DNA of 64,000 bases from Pseudomonas tritici (GTDB lineage: Bacteria; Pseudomonadota; Gammaproteobacteria; Pseudomonadales; Pseudomonadaceae), in contig NZ_CP077084.1 of the NCBI RefSeq assembly GCF_014268275.3, positions 5,824,501 to 5,888,500 on the forward strand. The letters run 5' to 3'. The position numbers and the translations under genes are program-made. Numbering within the stretch: the first letter of the stretch is position 1; every line of letters starts with the position of its first letter. Shown here in pieces: positions 48,980-57,651 of the stretch. The notes below the pieces were generated by a model. It searched no databases. It saw only the letters and a program-made list of their open reading frames with translations, and was not told the origin of the DNA.

Positions 48980-51328
48980 ATGCCTGCGCCGGCCCACCTT
49001 CATCACCTTCACCTGACCCTGGCCAATGGCTTGCGGGTCTCCTTGCGTCATGCGAAGCGTTTGAAGCGTTGCGCCGCCGTCCTGCAGGTGTCAGCTGGCA
49101 GCCATGACGTGCCGTTAGCGTGGCCGGGGTTGGCGCACTTTCTGGAACATTTGTTGTTTCTCGGTACCGAGCATTTTCCCACGAACGAAGGGTTGATAGC
49201 CTACGTGCAACGTCATGGGGGCCAAGTCAATGCGAGCACCCGTGAGCGCTCCACGGCGTTCTTCTTTGAGCTGCCGGCGTCAACGTTTACCAGTGGCCTG
49301 GAGCGCTTGGCCGACATGCTGTCCCATCCACGCCTGGCGCTGGAGGATCAACTGCGCGAGCGCGAGGTGCTGCATGCCGAGTTCGTCGCCTGGTCCCAGG
49401 ATGCAGGGGCGCAGCAGCAGATCGCGTTGCTGGAAGGCCTGGCCGCGGACCATCCGCTGCGGGGTTTTCATGCAGGCAACCGTGACAGCTTGCCGGTGGA
49501 GCGTGAGGCATTCCAGCAGGCATTGCGGGAATTCCACGCGCATTTCTATCAGAGCGGGCAGATGACGCTGAGCTTGGCCGGCCCACTGTCGCTGGATGAA
49601 CTGCAATGCCTGGCACAGCAGTTCAGTGAACAACTGACCTCAGGACCTCTACGCCCACAATCTGCGCCACCGGCTTTGATGCAGGGTGAAGCGCGCAGCT
49701 ATCAGCACATCGCCAATGACCACCTGCACCACGTCATCACGTGTGACGCGCCGCGTGAAGCACTGGATTTTCTCTGTGCCTGGCTGAATGCCTCGGCCCC
49801 CGGCGGATTGCTGGCTGAACTGAAAGCGCGGCAACTGGCGAGAGCACTGCAGGCGTCGGTGCTTTATCACTTCGCCGGGCAAGCTGTGCTGGATATCGAC
49901 TTCACGCTTAGCGCCCAAGATAAGTCGGCTACGCAGATAGAGGCGTTGCTGCACGATTGGCTGAGCTTTTTCGCACAGAGCGATTGGACTTCACTACGGG
50001 AAGAGTTCGCGCTGTTGGCCGTTCGTCAACAACAGGTCCAAGGCGCGCTGGCATTGGCCAGACACGACAGCCAGGCGCTTTCGGAACAGGATGTCGTCGC
50101 CCTCAAGGCCATGCTTGATTCGCTGCGCCTGCCACCTTCCGCGCACACTTGGCAACTGCCGCCGAACAACCCGTTCCTACGACCATCAGTCAAGGAAGAA
50201 CGCGCCGGCCTGATTCGCGGCCAGACCAGCGCCCACCGGGGGTTGCGCACCTTCGCCCAGGATCGCTCCCGCGGGCGTCGGGAGGTGTCGGCATTGAACT
50301 TCAGCCAGGCGCTGGCGGACGACAGTGGTGAAGGTGCCCTGTATGTGCAATGGCAGTCGGCCCCCACCGGCCTGGAGAGCGCATTGCAGGCGTTGTGTGA
50401 AAATGCGCGTCAGGCGGGTGTCGAATTGTCGTTCGAAAGCCTGGGCAATGACGCGCTGGTAAAAATGATAGGGCTGCTGGAACCCATACCCGCCGTGCTG
50501 GAGGTTTTGGCGCAGAGTCTGACTCAACCGCAAGAGGCGCAACCTGCCTCACCGCCGATGATCGCCATTCGAGAGTTGCTAAAGGCCCTGCCCGCTTGCT
50601 GCTCCGCCAGCACTCCTCGTTCTGAATCGTGGGCCACCGCACGTTGGAAAGGCCTGGGGATGGGTTTCCCCGCGACGTATGAATCCGCAATCAAAACAGC
50701 AGCGGCCCGCTTGCCAGGGCAGCCTGCGAGCCTCGATCAAGTACTCCCGTCCCTCAGCGGTCAACGCGTGTGGCATGAGGTGAAAATCGGCTCTGACGAA
50801 GCTGCGTTGCTGTTGTTTTGCCCAACACCCAGCCAATCCCTGGCAGACGAAGCCGCGTGGCGACTGCTCGGCCATCTGCTCCAAGGGCCGTTCTACCAAA
50901 AGCTGCGGGTAGAACTGCAAATCGGCTACGCCGTGTTCAGCGGCATCCGACAGATAAACGGCCAGACCGCCCTGCTATTCGGCGTACAGTCCCCCAGCGT
51001 TTCCCTGGAAGGCATCGCAGATCACCTGCAAACCTTCCTGGCGCAACTGCCAGCACTGATCAATGGCTGCGACGACCTCGGCAACCTGGATCTGGCGCAA
51101 CAGTTTTCAGCCCAGGCACTGCCCAACGCTCAGGCTGCCGACCTGCTCTGGCATGCCCATCTGGCTGGCCATTCGTCGGGTTACCTGGAGCAGCTTCAAT
51201 CCAGGATCCAAGCCTGTTCCCGCGAAATGCTGCAGCACGCCGCCCAGCAATTGAACGACGCCACAGGCGGCTGGCGCTGCGTCGCCAACGGCGCGCGCAT
51301 CTCGGCGACCTGGCAAGCGGCAGACTGA
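48980..51328 (+). CDS. pqqF: PqqF, M16-family peptidase
   Basis: A 782-aa inverzincin peptidase proposed to help release the cross-linked Glu-Tyr from PqqA in PQQ synthesis. The inverted zinc motif H53-F-L-E56-H57 is intact in the first M16 domain, with further glutamates about 75 residues on; the second half is catalytically inactive as in the family. I start at the ATG at 48980 (MPAPAHLH) with GGAAG upstream, rather than the GTG two codons earlier. It is separated from pqqA by 159 bp. Confidence 0.88.
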   Translation: MPAPAHLHHLHLTLANGLRVSLRHAKRLKRCAAVLQVSAGSHDVPLAWPGLAHFLEHLLFLGTEHFPTNEGLIAYVQRHGGQVNASTRERSTAFFFELPASTFTSGLERLADMLSHPRLALEDQLREREVLHAEFVAWSQDAGAQQQIALLEGLAADHPLRGFHAGNRDSLPVEREAFQQALREFHAHFYQSGQMTLSLAGPLSLDELQCLAQQFSEQLTSGPLRPQSAPPALMQGEARSYQHIANDHLHHVITCDAPREALDFLCAWLNASAPGGLLAELKARQLARALQASVLYHFAGQAVLDIDFTLSAQDKSATQIEALLHDWLSFFAQSDWTSLREEFALLAVRQQQVQGALALARHDSQALSEQDVVALKAMLDSLRLPPSAHTWQLPPNNPFLRPSVKEERAGLIRGQTSAHRGLRTFAQDRSRGRREVSALNFSQALADDSGEGALYVQWQSAPTGLESALQALCENARQAGVELSFESLGNDALVKMIGLLEPIPAVLEVLAQSLTQPQEAQPASPPMIAIRELLKALPACCSASTPRSESWATARWKGLGMGFPATYESAIKTAAARLPGQPASLDQVLPSLSGQRVWHEVKIGSDEAALLLFCPTPSQSLADEAAWRLLGHLLQGPFYQKLRVELQIGYAVFSGIRQINGQTALLFGVQSPSVSLEGIADHLQTFLAQLPALINGCDDLGNLDLAQQFSAQALPNAQAADLLWHAHLAGHSSGYLEQLQSRIQACSREMLQHAAQQLNDATGGWRCVANGARISATWQAAD

Positions 51329-51439
51329 TCATTGCCGCCCCTGCAAAAGGCTTTTTCCACCAAGACAGCGCTAACTTGAAAATAATTGCGTAACATTCCC
51401 ACGCACACCTCTGAACATCTCCGACTGGAGGTGGACTAT

Positions 51440-51562
51440 ATGTATTACTTGGTAGTGAACGTCCCATCCCTTCGTAGGAGTAAGAACATGACTTGGTCCA
51501 AACCTGCTTACACTGATCTGCGCATCGGTTTCGAAGTCACCATGTACTTCGCCAGCCGTTAA
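51440..51562 (+). CDS. Possible extended form of PqqA (40 aa) from an upstream in-frame start
   Basis: An ATG at 51440 is in frame with pqqA and has an excellent GGAGGT seven bases upstream. The extension would add 16 residues ([16 protein letters not shown]) to the canonical peptide. Whether it is used is unknown. The canonical start at 51488 also has a good ribosome-binding site. Confidence 0.4.
   Translation: MYYLVVNVPSLRRSKNMTWSKPAYTDLRIGFEVTMYFASR
51488..51562 (+). CDS. pqqA: PQQ precursor peptide PqqA
   Basis: A 24-aa ribosomally made precursor. Glu16 and Tyr20 in the FEVTMYF motif are the residues PqqE cross-links and from which PQQ is built. AGGAG lies seven bases before the ATG. 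It is followed by a strong terminator, which explains higher pqqA than pqqB-E transcript levels reported for such operons. See the separate entry for a longer in-frame form. Confidence 0.96.
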   Translation: MTWSKPAYTDLRIGFEVTMYFASR

Positions 51563-51578
51563 TCCGCTGGGTAATACA

Positions 51579-51610
51579 ACGCCTCGGTTCGCCCGGGGCG
51601 TTTTTGTTTT
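51579..51610 (+). terminator. Terminator between pqqA and pqqB
   Basis: ACGCCTCGG-TTCGC-CCGGGGCGT is a 9-bp stem (one G-U pair) followed by TTTTTGTTTTG. It lies 16 bases beyond the pqqA stop and ends 18 bases before pqqB, so pqqBCDE depends on read-through or an own promoter. Confidence 0.85.
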
Positions 51611-51628
51611 GAGCTTGATGGAGCGACC

Positions 51629-52540
51629 ATGTTTGTCCAGATCTTAGGTTCCGCCGCCGGCGGTGGTTTCCCGCAGTGGAACTGCAACTGCGTGAACTGC
51701 GCTGGTTTCCGCGATGGCAGCCTGCGGGCGCAAGCGCGTACCCAGTCATCCATTGCGATCTCCGACGATGGCGTGAACTGGGTGCTGTGCAATGCCTCGC
51801 CGGATATCCGCGCGCAACTCCAGGGTTTCGCGCCGATGCAACCGGGCCGCGGCCTGCGTGACACCGGCATCAGCGCGATCATCCTGATGGACAGCCAGAT
51901 CGACCACACCACCGGCCTGTTGAGCCTGCGCGAGGGTTGTCCGCACCAGGTGTGGTGCACCGACATGGTCCATGAAGACCTGAGCACCGGCTTCCCGCTG
52001 TTCACCATGCTGACCCACTGGAACGGCGGCCTGGCCTGGAACCGCATCGAGCTGGACGCCAGCTTCAGCATCCCGGCCTGCCCCAACCTGCGTTTCACCC
52101 CGCTGCCACTGCGCAGCGCCGCACCGCCTTATTCGCCGCACCGTTTCGACCCCCACCCCGGTGACAATATCGGCCTGATCGTCGAAGACCTGCGCACCGG
52201 CGGCAAACTGTTCTACGCCCCAGGGCTGGGCAAGGTCGACGCGCCACTGCTGGAAATCATGGCCGGCAGCGACTGCCTGTTGGTGGACGGCACGATGTGG
52301 GATGACGATGAAATGCAGCGCCGTGGTGTTGGCACCCGCACCGGCCGCGAGATGGGCCACCTGGCACAGAACGGCCCCGGTGGCATGCTCGAGGTGCTGG
52401 AGCAATTGCCCGAGCAGCGCAAGGTGCTTATCCATATCAACAACACCAACCCGATCCTCGATGAAGACTCCCCCGAGCGAGCGGAATTGGTGCGGCGCAA
52501 TGTCGAAGTGGCCTACGACGGCATGAGCATTGAATTGTAG
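51629..52540 (+). CDS. pqqB: PqqB, metallo-beta-lactamase-fold protein
   Basis: A 303-aa MBL-fold enzyme of PQQ synthesis, reported to hydroxylate the Glu-Tyr-derived tyrosine. The N-terminal [17 protein letters not shown] motif with a structural zinc site is present. The fold's histidine cluster is reduced ([14 protein letters not shown]), as in all PqqB. Confidence 0.95.
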   Translation: MFVQILGSAAGGGFPQWNCNCVNCAGFRDGSLRAQARTQSSIAISDDGVNWVLCNASPDIRAQLQGFAPMQPGRGLRDTGISAIILMDSQIDHTTGLLSLREGCPHQVWCTDMVHEDLSTGFPLFTMLTHWNGGLAWNRIELDASFSIPACPNLRFTPLPLRSAAPPYSPHRFDPHPGDNIGLIVEDLRTGGKLFYAPGLGKVDAPLLEIMAGSDCLLVDGTMWDDDEMQRRGVGTRTGREMGHLAQNGPGGMLEVLEQLPEQRKVLIHINNTNPILDEDSPERAELVRRNVEVAYDGMSIEL

Positions 52541-52551
52541 GAGCAGACAAT

Positions 52552-53304
52552 ATGACTGACGCACCGCTAACGCCCGCCGAATTTGAAGCAGCCCTGCGCG
52601 CCAAGGGCGCCTTCTACCATATCCATCACCCGTACCACGTGGCGATGTATGAAGGGCGCGCCACTCGCGAGCAGATCCAAGGCTGGGTCGCCAACCGTTT
52701 CTACTATCAGGTGAACATCCCGCTGAAGGACGCCGCGATCCTGGCCAACTGCCCGGACCGTGAAATCCGTCGCGAGTGGATCCAGCGCCTGCTCGACCAC
52801 GATGGCGCACCGGGTGAGGACGGCGGTATCGAAGCCTGGCTGCGCCTGGGCCAAGCAGTCGGCCTCGACCCGGACCAACTGCGCTCCCAGGAACTGGTGT
52901 TGCCCGGCGTGCGTTTTGCGGTGGATGCCTACGTCAACTTCGCCCGCCGTGCCAGTTGGCAGGAGGCCGCCAGCAGTTCATTGACTGAGCTGTTTGCGCC
53001 GCAGATCCACCAGTCGCGCCTCGACAGTTGGCCACAGCATTACCCGTGGATCGACCCTGCCGGTTATGAGTATTTCCGCACCCGCCTGGGCCAGGCCCGG
53101 CGCGACGTGGAGCACGGCTTGGCGATCACCCTGCAGCACTACACCACCCGTGAAGGCCAAGCGCGCATGCTGGAAATTCTCCAGTTCAAACTGGACATCC
53201 TGTGGAGCATGCTGGATGCCATGAGCATGGCCTATGAACTGAAACGCCCGCCGTATCACAGCGTCACCGAGCAGCGGGTGTGGCATAAAGGGATCGCCCT
53301 ATGA
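52552..53304 (+). CDS. pqqC: PqqC, pyrroloquinoline-quinone synthase
   Basis: A 250-aa cofactorless oxidase that performs ring closure and eight-electron oxidation of AHQQ to PQQ. Family signature: [35 protein letters not shown] and the histidine-rich active-site helices. The ATG is 11 bp after pqqB; its stop overlaps pqqD (ATGA). Confidence 0.97.
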   Translation: MTDAPLTPAEFEAALRAKGAFYHIHHPYHVAMYEGRATREQIQGWVANRFYYQVNIPLKDAAILANCPDREIRREWIQRLLDHDGAPGEDGGIEAWLRLGQAVGLDPDQLRSQELVLPGVRFAVDAYVNFARRASWQEAASSSLTELFAPQIHQSRLDSWPQHYPWIDPAGYEYFRTRLGQARRDVEHGLAITLQHYTTREGQARMLEILQFKLDILWSMLDAMSMAYELKRPPYHSVTEQRVWHKGIAL

Positions 53305-53576
53305 GCTTTGATCGCAGCAAAAAACCCACCTGGCGCCAGGGCTATCGTTACCAGTACGAGCCTGCGCAAAAAGGCCATGTGCTGCTGTATCCCGAGGGCA
53401 TGATCAAGCTCAACGACAGCGCCGCACTGATTGGTGGTTTGATCGACGGCGAGCGCGACGTGGCCGCGATCATCGCCGAGCTGGATAAACAATTCCCCGG
53501 CGTGCCCGAGCTCGGCGAAGACATTGAGCAATTCATGGAGGTCGCCCGTGCTGAGCACTGGATCACCCTTGCCTGA
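53301..53576 (+). CDS. pqqD: PqqD, PqqA-binding chaperone
   Basis: A 91-aa RiPP recognition element that binds PqqA and presents it to Pqq[31 protein letters not shown] matches the PqqD winged-helix-like fold (given here only as a region, residues about 9-38). It overlaps pqqC at its start and pqqE at its end. It is separate, not fused to pqqC or pqqE as in some bacteria. Confidence 0.95.
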   Translation: MSFDRSKKPTWRQGYRYQYEPAQKGHVLLYPEGMIKLNDSAALIGGLIDGERDVAAIIAELDKQFPGVPELGEDIEQFMEVARAEHWITLA

Positions 53577-54699
53577 GAAGCCAGCCATCGGCCTGCCGCT
53601 GTGGCTGCTGGCTGAACTGACCTACCGCTGCCCGTTGCAGTGCCCGTACTGCTCCAACCCGCTGGATTTTGCCGAGCAGGGCAAGGAGCTGAGTACCGAG
53701 CAGTGGATCAAGGTGTTTCGTGAGGCTCGCGAGATGGGTGCCGCACAACTGGGGTTTTCCGGCGGTGAGCCGCTGGTGCGCCAGGACCTCGCCGAACTGA
53801 TCGCCGAGGCGCGCAAGTTGGGTTTCTACACCAACCTGATCACTTCCGGCATCGGCTTGACCGAGCAGAAGATCAGCGATTTCAAGAAGGCTGGCCTGGA
53901 CCATATCCAGATCAGTTTCCAGGCCAGCGACGAACAGGTGAACAACCTGCTGGCCGGCTCAAAAAAAGCTTTCGCGCAAAAATTGGAAATGGCCCGTGCG
54001 GTGAAAGCCCACGGCTACCCGATGGTGCTGAACTTCGTCACCCATCGGCACAATATCGACAAGATCGACCGCATCATCGAGTTGTGCATTGCGCTTGAAG
54101 CGGACTTTGTCGAACTCGCCACCTGCCAGTTCTACGGCTGGGCGCAGCTCAATCGTGTGGGGTTGCTGCCGACCCGGGAACAGCTGGTGCGCGCCGAACG
54201 CATCACCAATGAATACCGCGCCAAGCTGGAAGCCGAAGGCCACCCCTGCAAGCTGATCTTCGTCACCCCGGATTACTATGAGGAGCGCCCTAAAGCATGC
54301 ATGAATGGCTGGGGCAGTATCTTTCTGACAGTCACGCCAGACGGCACCGCCCTACCCTGCCACGGCGCCCGACAGATGCCGGTGCAATTTCCCAATGTGC
54401 GTGACCACAGCATGCAGCACATCTGGTACGACTCGTTTGGCTTCAACCGCTTTCGCGGCTACGACTGGATGCCCGAGCCGTGCCGTTCCTGCGATGAAAA
54501 GGAAAAGGACTTTGGCGGATGCCGTTGCCAGGCCTTCATGCTCACGGGGGATGCGAGCAATGCCGACCCGGTGTGCAGCAAGTCTGATCAGCACGGCATC
54601 ATCCTGCAGGCGCGGGAAGAAGCCGAACACGCCACCCAGACCATCGAGCAGCTGGCCTTTCGCAATGAGCGCAACTCACGGCTCATCGCAAAAGGCTGA
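53548..54699 (+). CDS. pqqE: PqqE, radical SAM PqqA cross-linking enzyme
   Basis: A 383-aa radical SAM enzyme that forms the carbon-carbon bond between Glu16 and Tyr20 of PqqA. The CxxxCxxC cluster motif is Cys28, Cys32, Cys35 (RCPLQCPYC), followed by GGEPL, and a C-terminal SPASM domain binds auxiliary clusters ([16 protein letters not shown]). The GTG at 53548 has GGAGG six bases upstream and lies 29 bp inside pqqD. Converges on the Pmp3-like gene with a 5-bp gap. Confidence 0.95.
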   Translation: MLSTGSPLPEKPAIGLPLWLLAELTYRCPLQCPYCSNPLDFAEQGKELSTEQWIKVFREAREMGAAQLGFSGGEPLVRQDLAELIAEARKLGFYTNLITSGIGLTEQKISDFKKAGLDHIQISFQASDEQVNNLLAGSKKAFAQKLEMARAVKAHGYPMVLNFVTHRHNIDKIDRIIELCIALEADFVELATCQFYGWAQLNRVGLLPTREQLVRAERITNEYRAKLEAEGHPCKLIFVTPDYYEERPKACMNGWGSIFLTVTPDGTALPCHGARQMPVQFPNVRDHSMQHIWYDSFGFNRFRGYDWMPEPCRSCDEKEKDFGGCRCQAFMLTGDASNADPVCSKSDQHGIILQAREEAEHATQTIEQLAFRNERNSRLIAKG

Positions 54700-54704
54700 C
54701 GGCC

Positions 54705-54863
54705 TCAGCGCTTGGCGATGATGTACACCGCGTGGATAACGCCAGGGAAGTAACCGCACAGGGTCAGCAGGATGTTCAGCCAGAACGCGCCGCCGAGACC
54801 CACTTGCAGGAACACACCCAGTGGCGGCAGCAGAATGGCGATGATGATACGAATGATGTCCAT
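54705..54863 (-). CDS. Pmp3/YqaE family small membrane protein
   Basis: A 52-aa two-helix membrane peptide (UPF0057/Pmp3): MDIIRIIIAILLPPLGVFLQ then GLGGAFWLNILLTLCGYFPG and a basic C-terminus. Family members respond to salt, cold or membrane stress and affect membrane potential in yeast and plants. GGAGC precedes the ATG. A terminator-like hairpin with T6 sits immediately upstream of that ribosome-binding site. Confidence 0.9.
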   Translation of the reverse strand: MDIIRIIIAILLPPLGVFLQVGLGGAFWLNILLTLCGYFPGVIHAVYIIAKR

Positions 54864-54874
54864 GGGTAAGCTCC

Positions 54875-54897
54875 AAAAAATCGGCTCGTGCGAGCCG
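54875..54897 (-). promoter_or_regulatory. Terminator-like leader hairpin directly upstream of the pmp3 ribosome site
   Basis: On the minus strand CGGCTCG-CA-CGAGCCG is followed by A and T6, then at once by GGAGC of the Pmp3-like gene. The preceding aminotransferase already has its own terminator at 54972-55009, so this second structure more likely acts in the pmp3 leader. Confidence 0.55.
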
Positions 54898-54971
54898 TGT
54901 AGCTAATCGACCTTGGGCGTTCGTGAGGGTTCAGTGGATTCTGGCGTTGAGCCATCTTGAAATGAAGAACC

Positions 54972-55009
54972 AAAAAAATGCCCCCAGCCAAAATAATCAG
55001 GCCGGAGGC
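54972..55009 (-). terminator. Intrinsic terminator of the aminotransferase gene
   Basis: Read on the minus strand, GCCTCCGGCC pairs with GGCTGGGGGC (two G-U pairs, 10-base loop), followed by A and T7. It lies 38 bases after the aminotransferase stop. Confidence 0.75.
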
Positions 55010-55047
55010 GCCGCGTATGCCGCGAGACGGTTCAGGAAAATAGGGGG

Positions 55048-56316
55048 TTAAACGGCGATGCCCTTGCGGCATTGCAGTTGCGCGGTGCGCACGCGGGAGA
55101 AGGCGCGGGCCAGACGCAGGAGCATTTCGTCGATGTTGCTTTTGCTCACGGTTAAAGCAGGAGTGAATCGCAGGCAGTTGGGTTGTGGGGCGTTAAGGAT
55201 CAGCCCTTCGTGCAGTGCTGCTTTTACGACAGCATCTGCGCAATCATCCGACAACATCAGCCCCCACATCAGGCCATCGCCGCGCAGTTGTCCATGGTCG
55301 TAGCGGTAGGCCAGGCGGGCGAGGCCTTCGCCGAGATAGACGCCGGACTCACGCACTTGCTCCAGAAAACCGTGTTGCAGCACCGTATCGAGCACCGCCA
55401 ACCCCGCCGAGGCCATTAGCGCATTGCCATGATGGGTGCCTTCCAGCTCGCCCACTTCAAAACAGCACGCTTTGCCGCGTGCCAGCAGCGCTGCGAGGGG
55501 GACGCCGCCGCCCAGGCCTTTGCCAAGGGTGATGATGTCGGCGCGGACGCCGTATTGCTGTTCGGCGAGCAACGTGCCGCAGCGGCCAATGCCGGTTTGC
55601 ACTTCGTCGAGAATCAGCAGGATCCCCAGTTCGCGACACAAACGTTCTACACCTTTGAGATAGTGCTCCGTCGCGGGAATCACCCCGGCTTCGCCCTGGA
55701 TCGGCTCGAGCATGATCGCGACGGTTTGCGCGTCGACTGCGGCGTGCAGGGCTGGCAAGTCGTTGAAGGGGACATGGCTGAAGCCCGGCAACTGCGGTTC
55801 GAAACGGTTTTCTAAGGCACCCGCCGAGGCCGACATTGCCGCGAAGCTGCGACCGTGACAGGCACTGCTGGCGCTGATGATGCGGTAGGCACCGCCGCGA
55901 TACAGCTGGCCCCACTTGCGCGCCAGTTTGATCGCGGCTTCGCAGGCTTCCGCACCACTGTTGAGCAGGTACGCCTGATCGCTGCCGGTGCGATGGCACA
56001 GGCGGTCGACGAGGTTGAGTTGGGCACGGTTGTGCAGGCCGTTGCCAGGGTTGATCAGTGTCTGAGTCTGGTCGGCCAGCGCTTTGATCAACACTTGCGG
56101 GCTGTGGCCGAGGCTGTTGGCGGCGCTGCCCTGGCTGAAATCCAGATAGGCACGGTCGTCGCTGTCCCACAACCAGGAGCCTTGGCCGCGCACAAATACT
56201 TGAGGCGGCCGGGCCACCGTGGGCATCAGAGCGGCGCTGGAAAGACTGTCGCGCGGGGCGTCGAGGATCAGGTCGTCCAGGCTCGGCACGGGGCGGCGCA
56301 GAGTGAACAGGTTCAC
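55048..56316 (-). CDS. Class III pyridoxal-phosphate aminotransferase
   Basis: A 422-aa fold-type I aminotransferase of the acetylornithine/4-aminobutyrate group. LLNSGAEACEAAIKLAR, HGRSFAAMSASAG, LILDEVQTGIGRCG and the cofactor lysine in TLGKGLGGGVPLAALLA are intact. The substrate is not decided by sequence; ArgD/AstC-like omega-amino donors are possible. It starts with GTG at 56316, with GGGGGTGG five bases upstream. It is divergent from a LysR regulator that likely controls it. Position resembles PA0530 of P. aeruginosa (from memory). Confidence 0.85.
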   Translation of the reverse strand: MNLFTLRRPVPSLDDLILDAPRDSLSSAALMPTVARPPQVFVRGQGSWLWDSDDRAYLDFSQGSAANSLGHSPQVLIKALADQTQTLINPGNGLHNRAQLNLVDRLCHRTGSDQAYLLNSGAEACEAAIKLARKWGQLYRGGAYRIISASSACHGRSFAAMSASAGALENRFEPQLPGFSHVPFNDLPALHAAVDAQTVAIMLEPIQGEAGVIPATEHYLKGVERLCRELGILLILDEVQTGIGRCGTLLAEQQYGVRADIITLGKGLGGGVPLAALLARGKACCFEVGELEGTHHGNALMASAGLAVLDTVLQHGFLEQVRESGVYLGEGLARLAYRYDHGQLRGDGLMWGLMLSDDCADAVVKAALHEGLILNAPQPNCLRFTPALTVSKSNIDEMLLRLARAFSRVRTAQLQCRKGIAV

Positions 56317-56391
56317 AAGCCACCCCCTTTGGCAACCGGACCTTGGTCGGTACTCGCCGTGTAACCTGGTTGAAGATTGTTAGCCTTGCCT

Positions 56392-56410
56392 ATGTAAACG
56401 CCATCAACAT
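56392..56410. promoter_or_regulatory. LysR-type operator (ATGT-N11-ACAT)
   Basis: ATGT, eleven bases, ACAT fits the T-N11-A dyad bound by LysR regulators. It lies 76 bp from the aminotransferase start and 116 bp from the regulator start, in the 209-bp divergent region. Confidence 0.5.
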
Positions 56411-56525
56411 AAACACTGTTCATTGCCCGATCCGGCCCTGTAAGCCCTGCGAATAGGCGCTAGACTAGGCGGCTCGGGGGCCACCGGCCATTTCGTTTTT
56501 TCAGCTTTTTCGATAAGTAAGCCTT

Positions 56526-57425
56526 ATGGATTTCAAGCAACTGCGTTATTTCGTCGCGGTGTATGAGGAAGGCCACGTAGGCCGTGCTGCGGAACGCCTG
56601 TCGATCTCCCAACCGGCACTGTCCCAGCAGATTCGCCAGTTGGAACAGAACCTCGATGTGAGCCTGTTCGAGCGCAGCAGCAAGCGGCTATTACCGACAC
56701 TGGCGGCGCACACGCTGTACAACCATGCCCTGCCGCTGATTGATGGCTTGCAACAGGCGGTCGAGGCGTTGCGTAACTTCAAGGGCCAGGCAATGCGCAC
56801 GTTGGCTATCGGTGTGCTGCAAACCGTGCACACCAGCCTGGTGCCGCAGATGCTCGAGCGCGTGCGCAAGGCCCAGCCGCACTTGGTGGTGCAGATCTAC
56901 GAGTTGACCGGGATTGAAATTGAACGGCGCCTGCTCAACGGTTCGCTGGACATCGGTATCAGCTACCTGCCGCCCCGCCAGCCGGGGTTGCACGGCGTGT
57001 TGTTGTATGAAGACGAATTGAAGGTGGTCCTCCCGGAGGATCATCCCCTGCGGGAATTCAAGAAGGTTTCGCTGAAACAGGCGGCGGAGTTACCCATGTT
57101 GCTGCTGGGCGAGGAGTTCCAGGTGAGGCAGATCTGGCAGGGCCAACTGGCCAACCTCGGCCGTCGCCCGCAAGTGCAGGCCGAGCTCAATACCATGGTG
57201 GGGATTCTCGACAGCTTGCCTCACACAAAGCTTGCGACAGTACTGCCAGGGCGTTCCCAGGACGAACACAACAGCCAGTCGCTGTTGTGGAAACCCTTGA
57301 GTGAACCCAGGGTGCCGCTGAAAGTGGGCTTGGTGTGTCGCGACGTGCAACGTCAGCAAGCGACAATGGCGTTACTGCGCACCTTGCTGGAAGACGTGAT
57401 GAATGCACCGCAGGCACCGGCATGA
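56526..57425 (+). CDS. LysR-family transcriptional regulator
   Basis: A 299-aa LTTR with N-terminal winged helix-turn-helix (MDFKQLRYFVAVYEEGHVGRAAERLSISQPALSQQIRQLE) and a C-terminal periplasmic-binding-like effector domain (about 90-290), most like the CynR/CbbR branch. Divergent from the class III aminotransferase; a T-N11-A operator lies between. The effector is unknown. Confidence 0.88.
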   Translation: MDFKQLRYFVAVYEEGHVGRAAERLSISQPALSQQIRQLEQNLDVSLFERSSKRLLPTLAAHTLYNHALPLIDGLQQAVEALRNFKGQAMRTLAIGVLQTVHTSLVPQMLERVRKAQPHLVVQIYELTGIEIERRLLNGSLDIGISYLPPRQPGLHGVLLYEDELKVVLPEDHPLREFKKVSLKQAAELPMLLLGEEFQVRQIWQGQLANLGRRPQVQAELNTMVGILDSLPHTKLATVLPGRSQDEHNSQSLLWKPLSEPRVPLKVGLVCRDVQRQQATMALLRTLLEDVMNAPQAPA

Positions 57426-57433
57426 CTTTTTCG

Positions 57434-57467
57434 CAGGCAAAAGAAAACCCCGCCGAAGCGGGGCTTT
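57434..57467. terminator. Intrinsic terminator between the LysR gene and the acyl-CoA dehydrogenase
   Basis: CCCCGC-CGAA-GCGGGG hairpin. The T-rich tail is stronger on the minus strand (TTTTCTTTTG), so it may end the minus-strand acyl-CoA dehydrogenase transcript after a 190-nt 3' tail; it can also stop the LysR transcript. The rest of the 226-bp gap shows nothing I can name. Confidence 0.65.
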
Positions 57468-57651
57468 GCAGACTGTTTCCCTGACATCCATTTCACTCCG
57501 CCGTCCTGGCAGAATCCTACGTGTCCGTGTTGTTGCTTTGCGCTTCCTGCGCGACGTCCATGTGAAGTAGATTATCCGTGGATCCAATATGGCGATAGAG
57601 GACGAATAGCAGCACGTCATGTAAGAGAATGCTTACACGCCCTCCATTCCC

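Noticed and set aside
57372..57620. 82-codon minus-strand frame at the end of the LysR gene
   Set aside because: Overlaps the LysR coding end and the terminator hairpin; composition is not protein-like.
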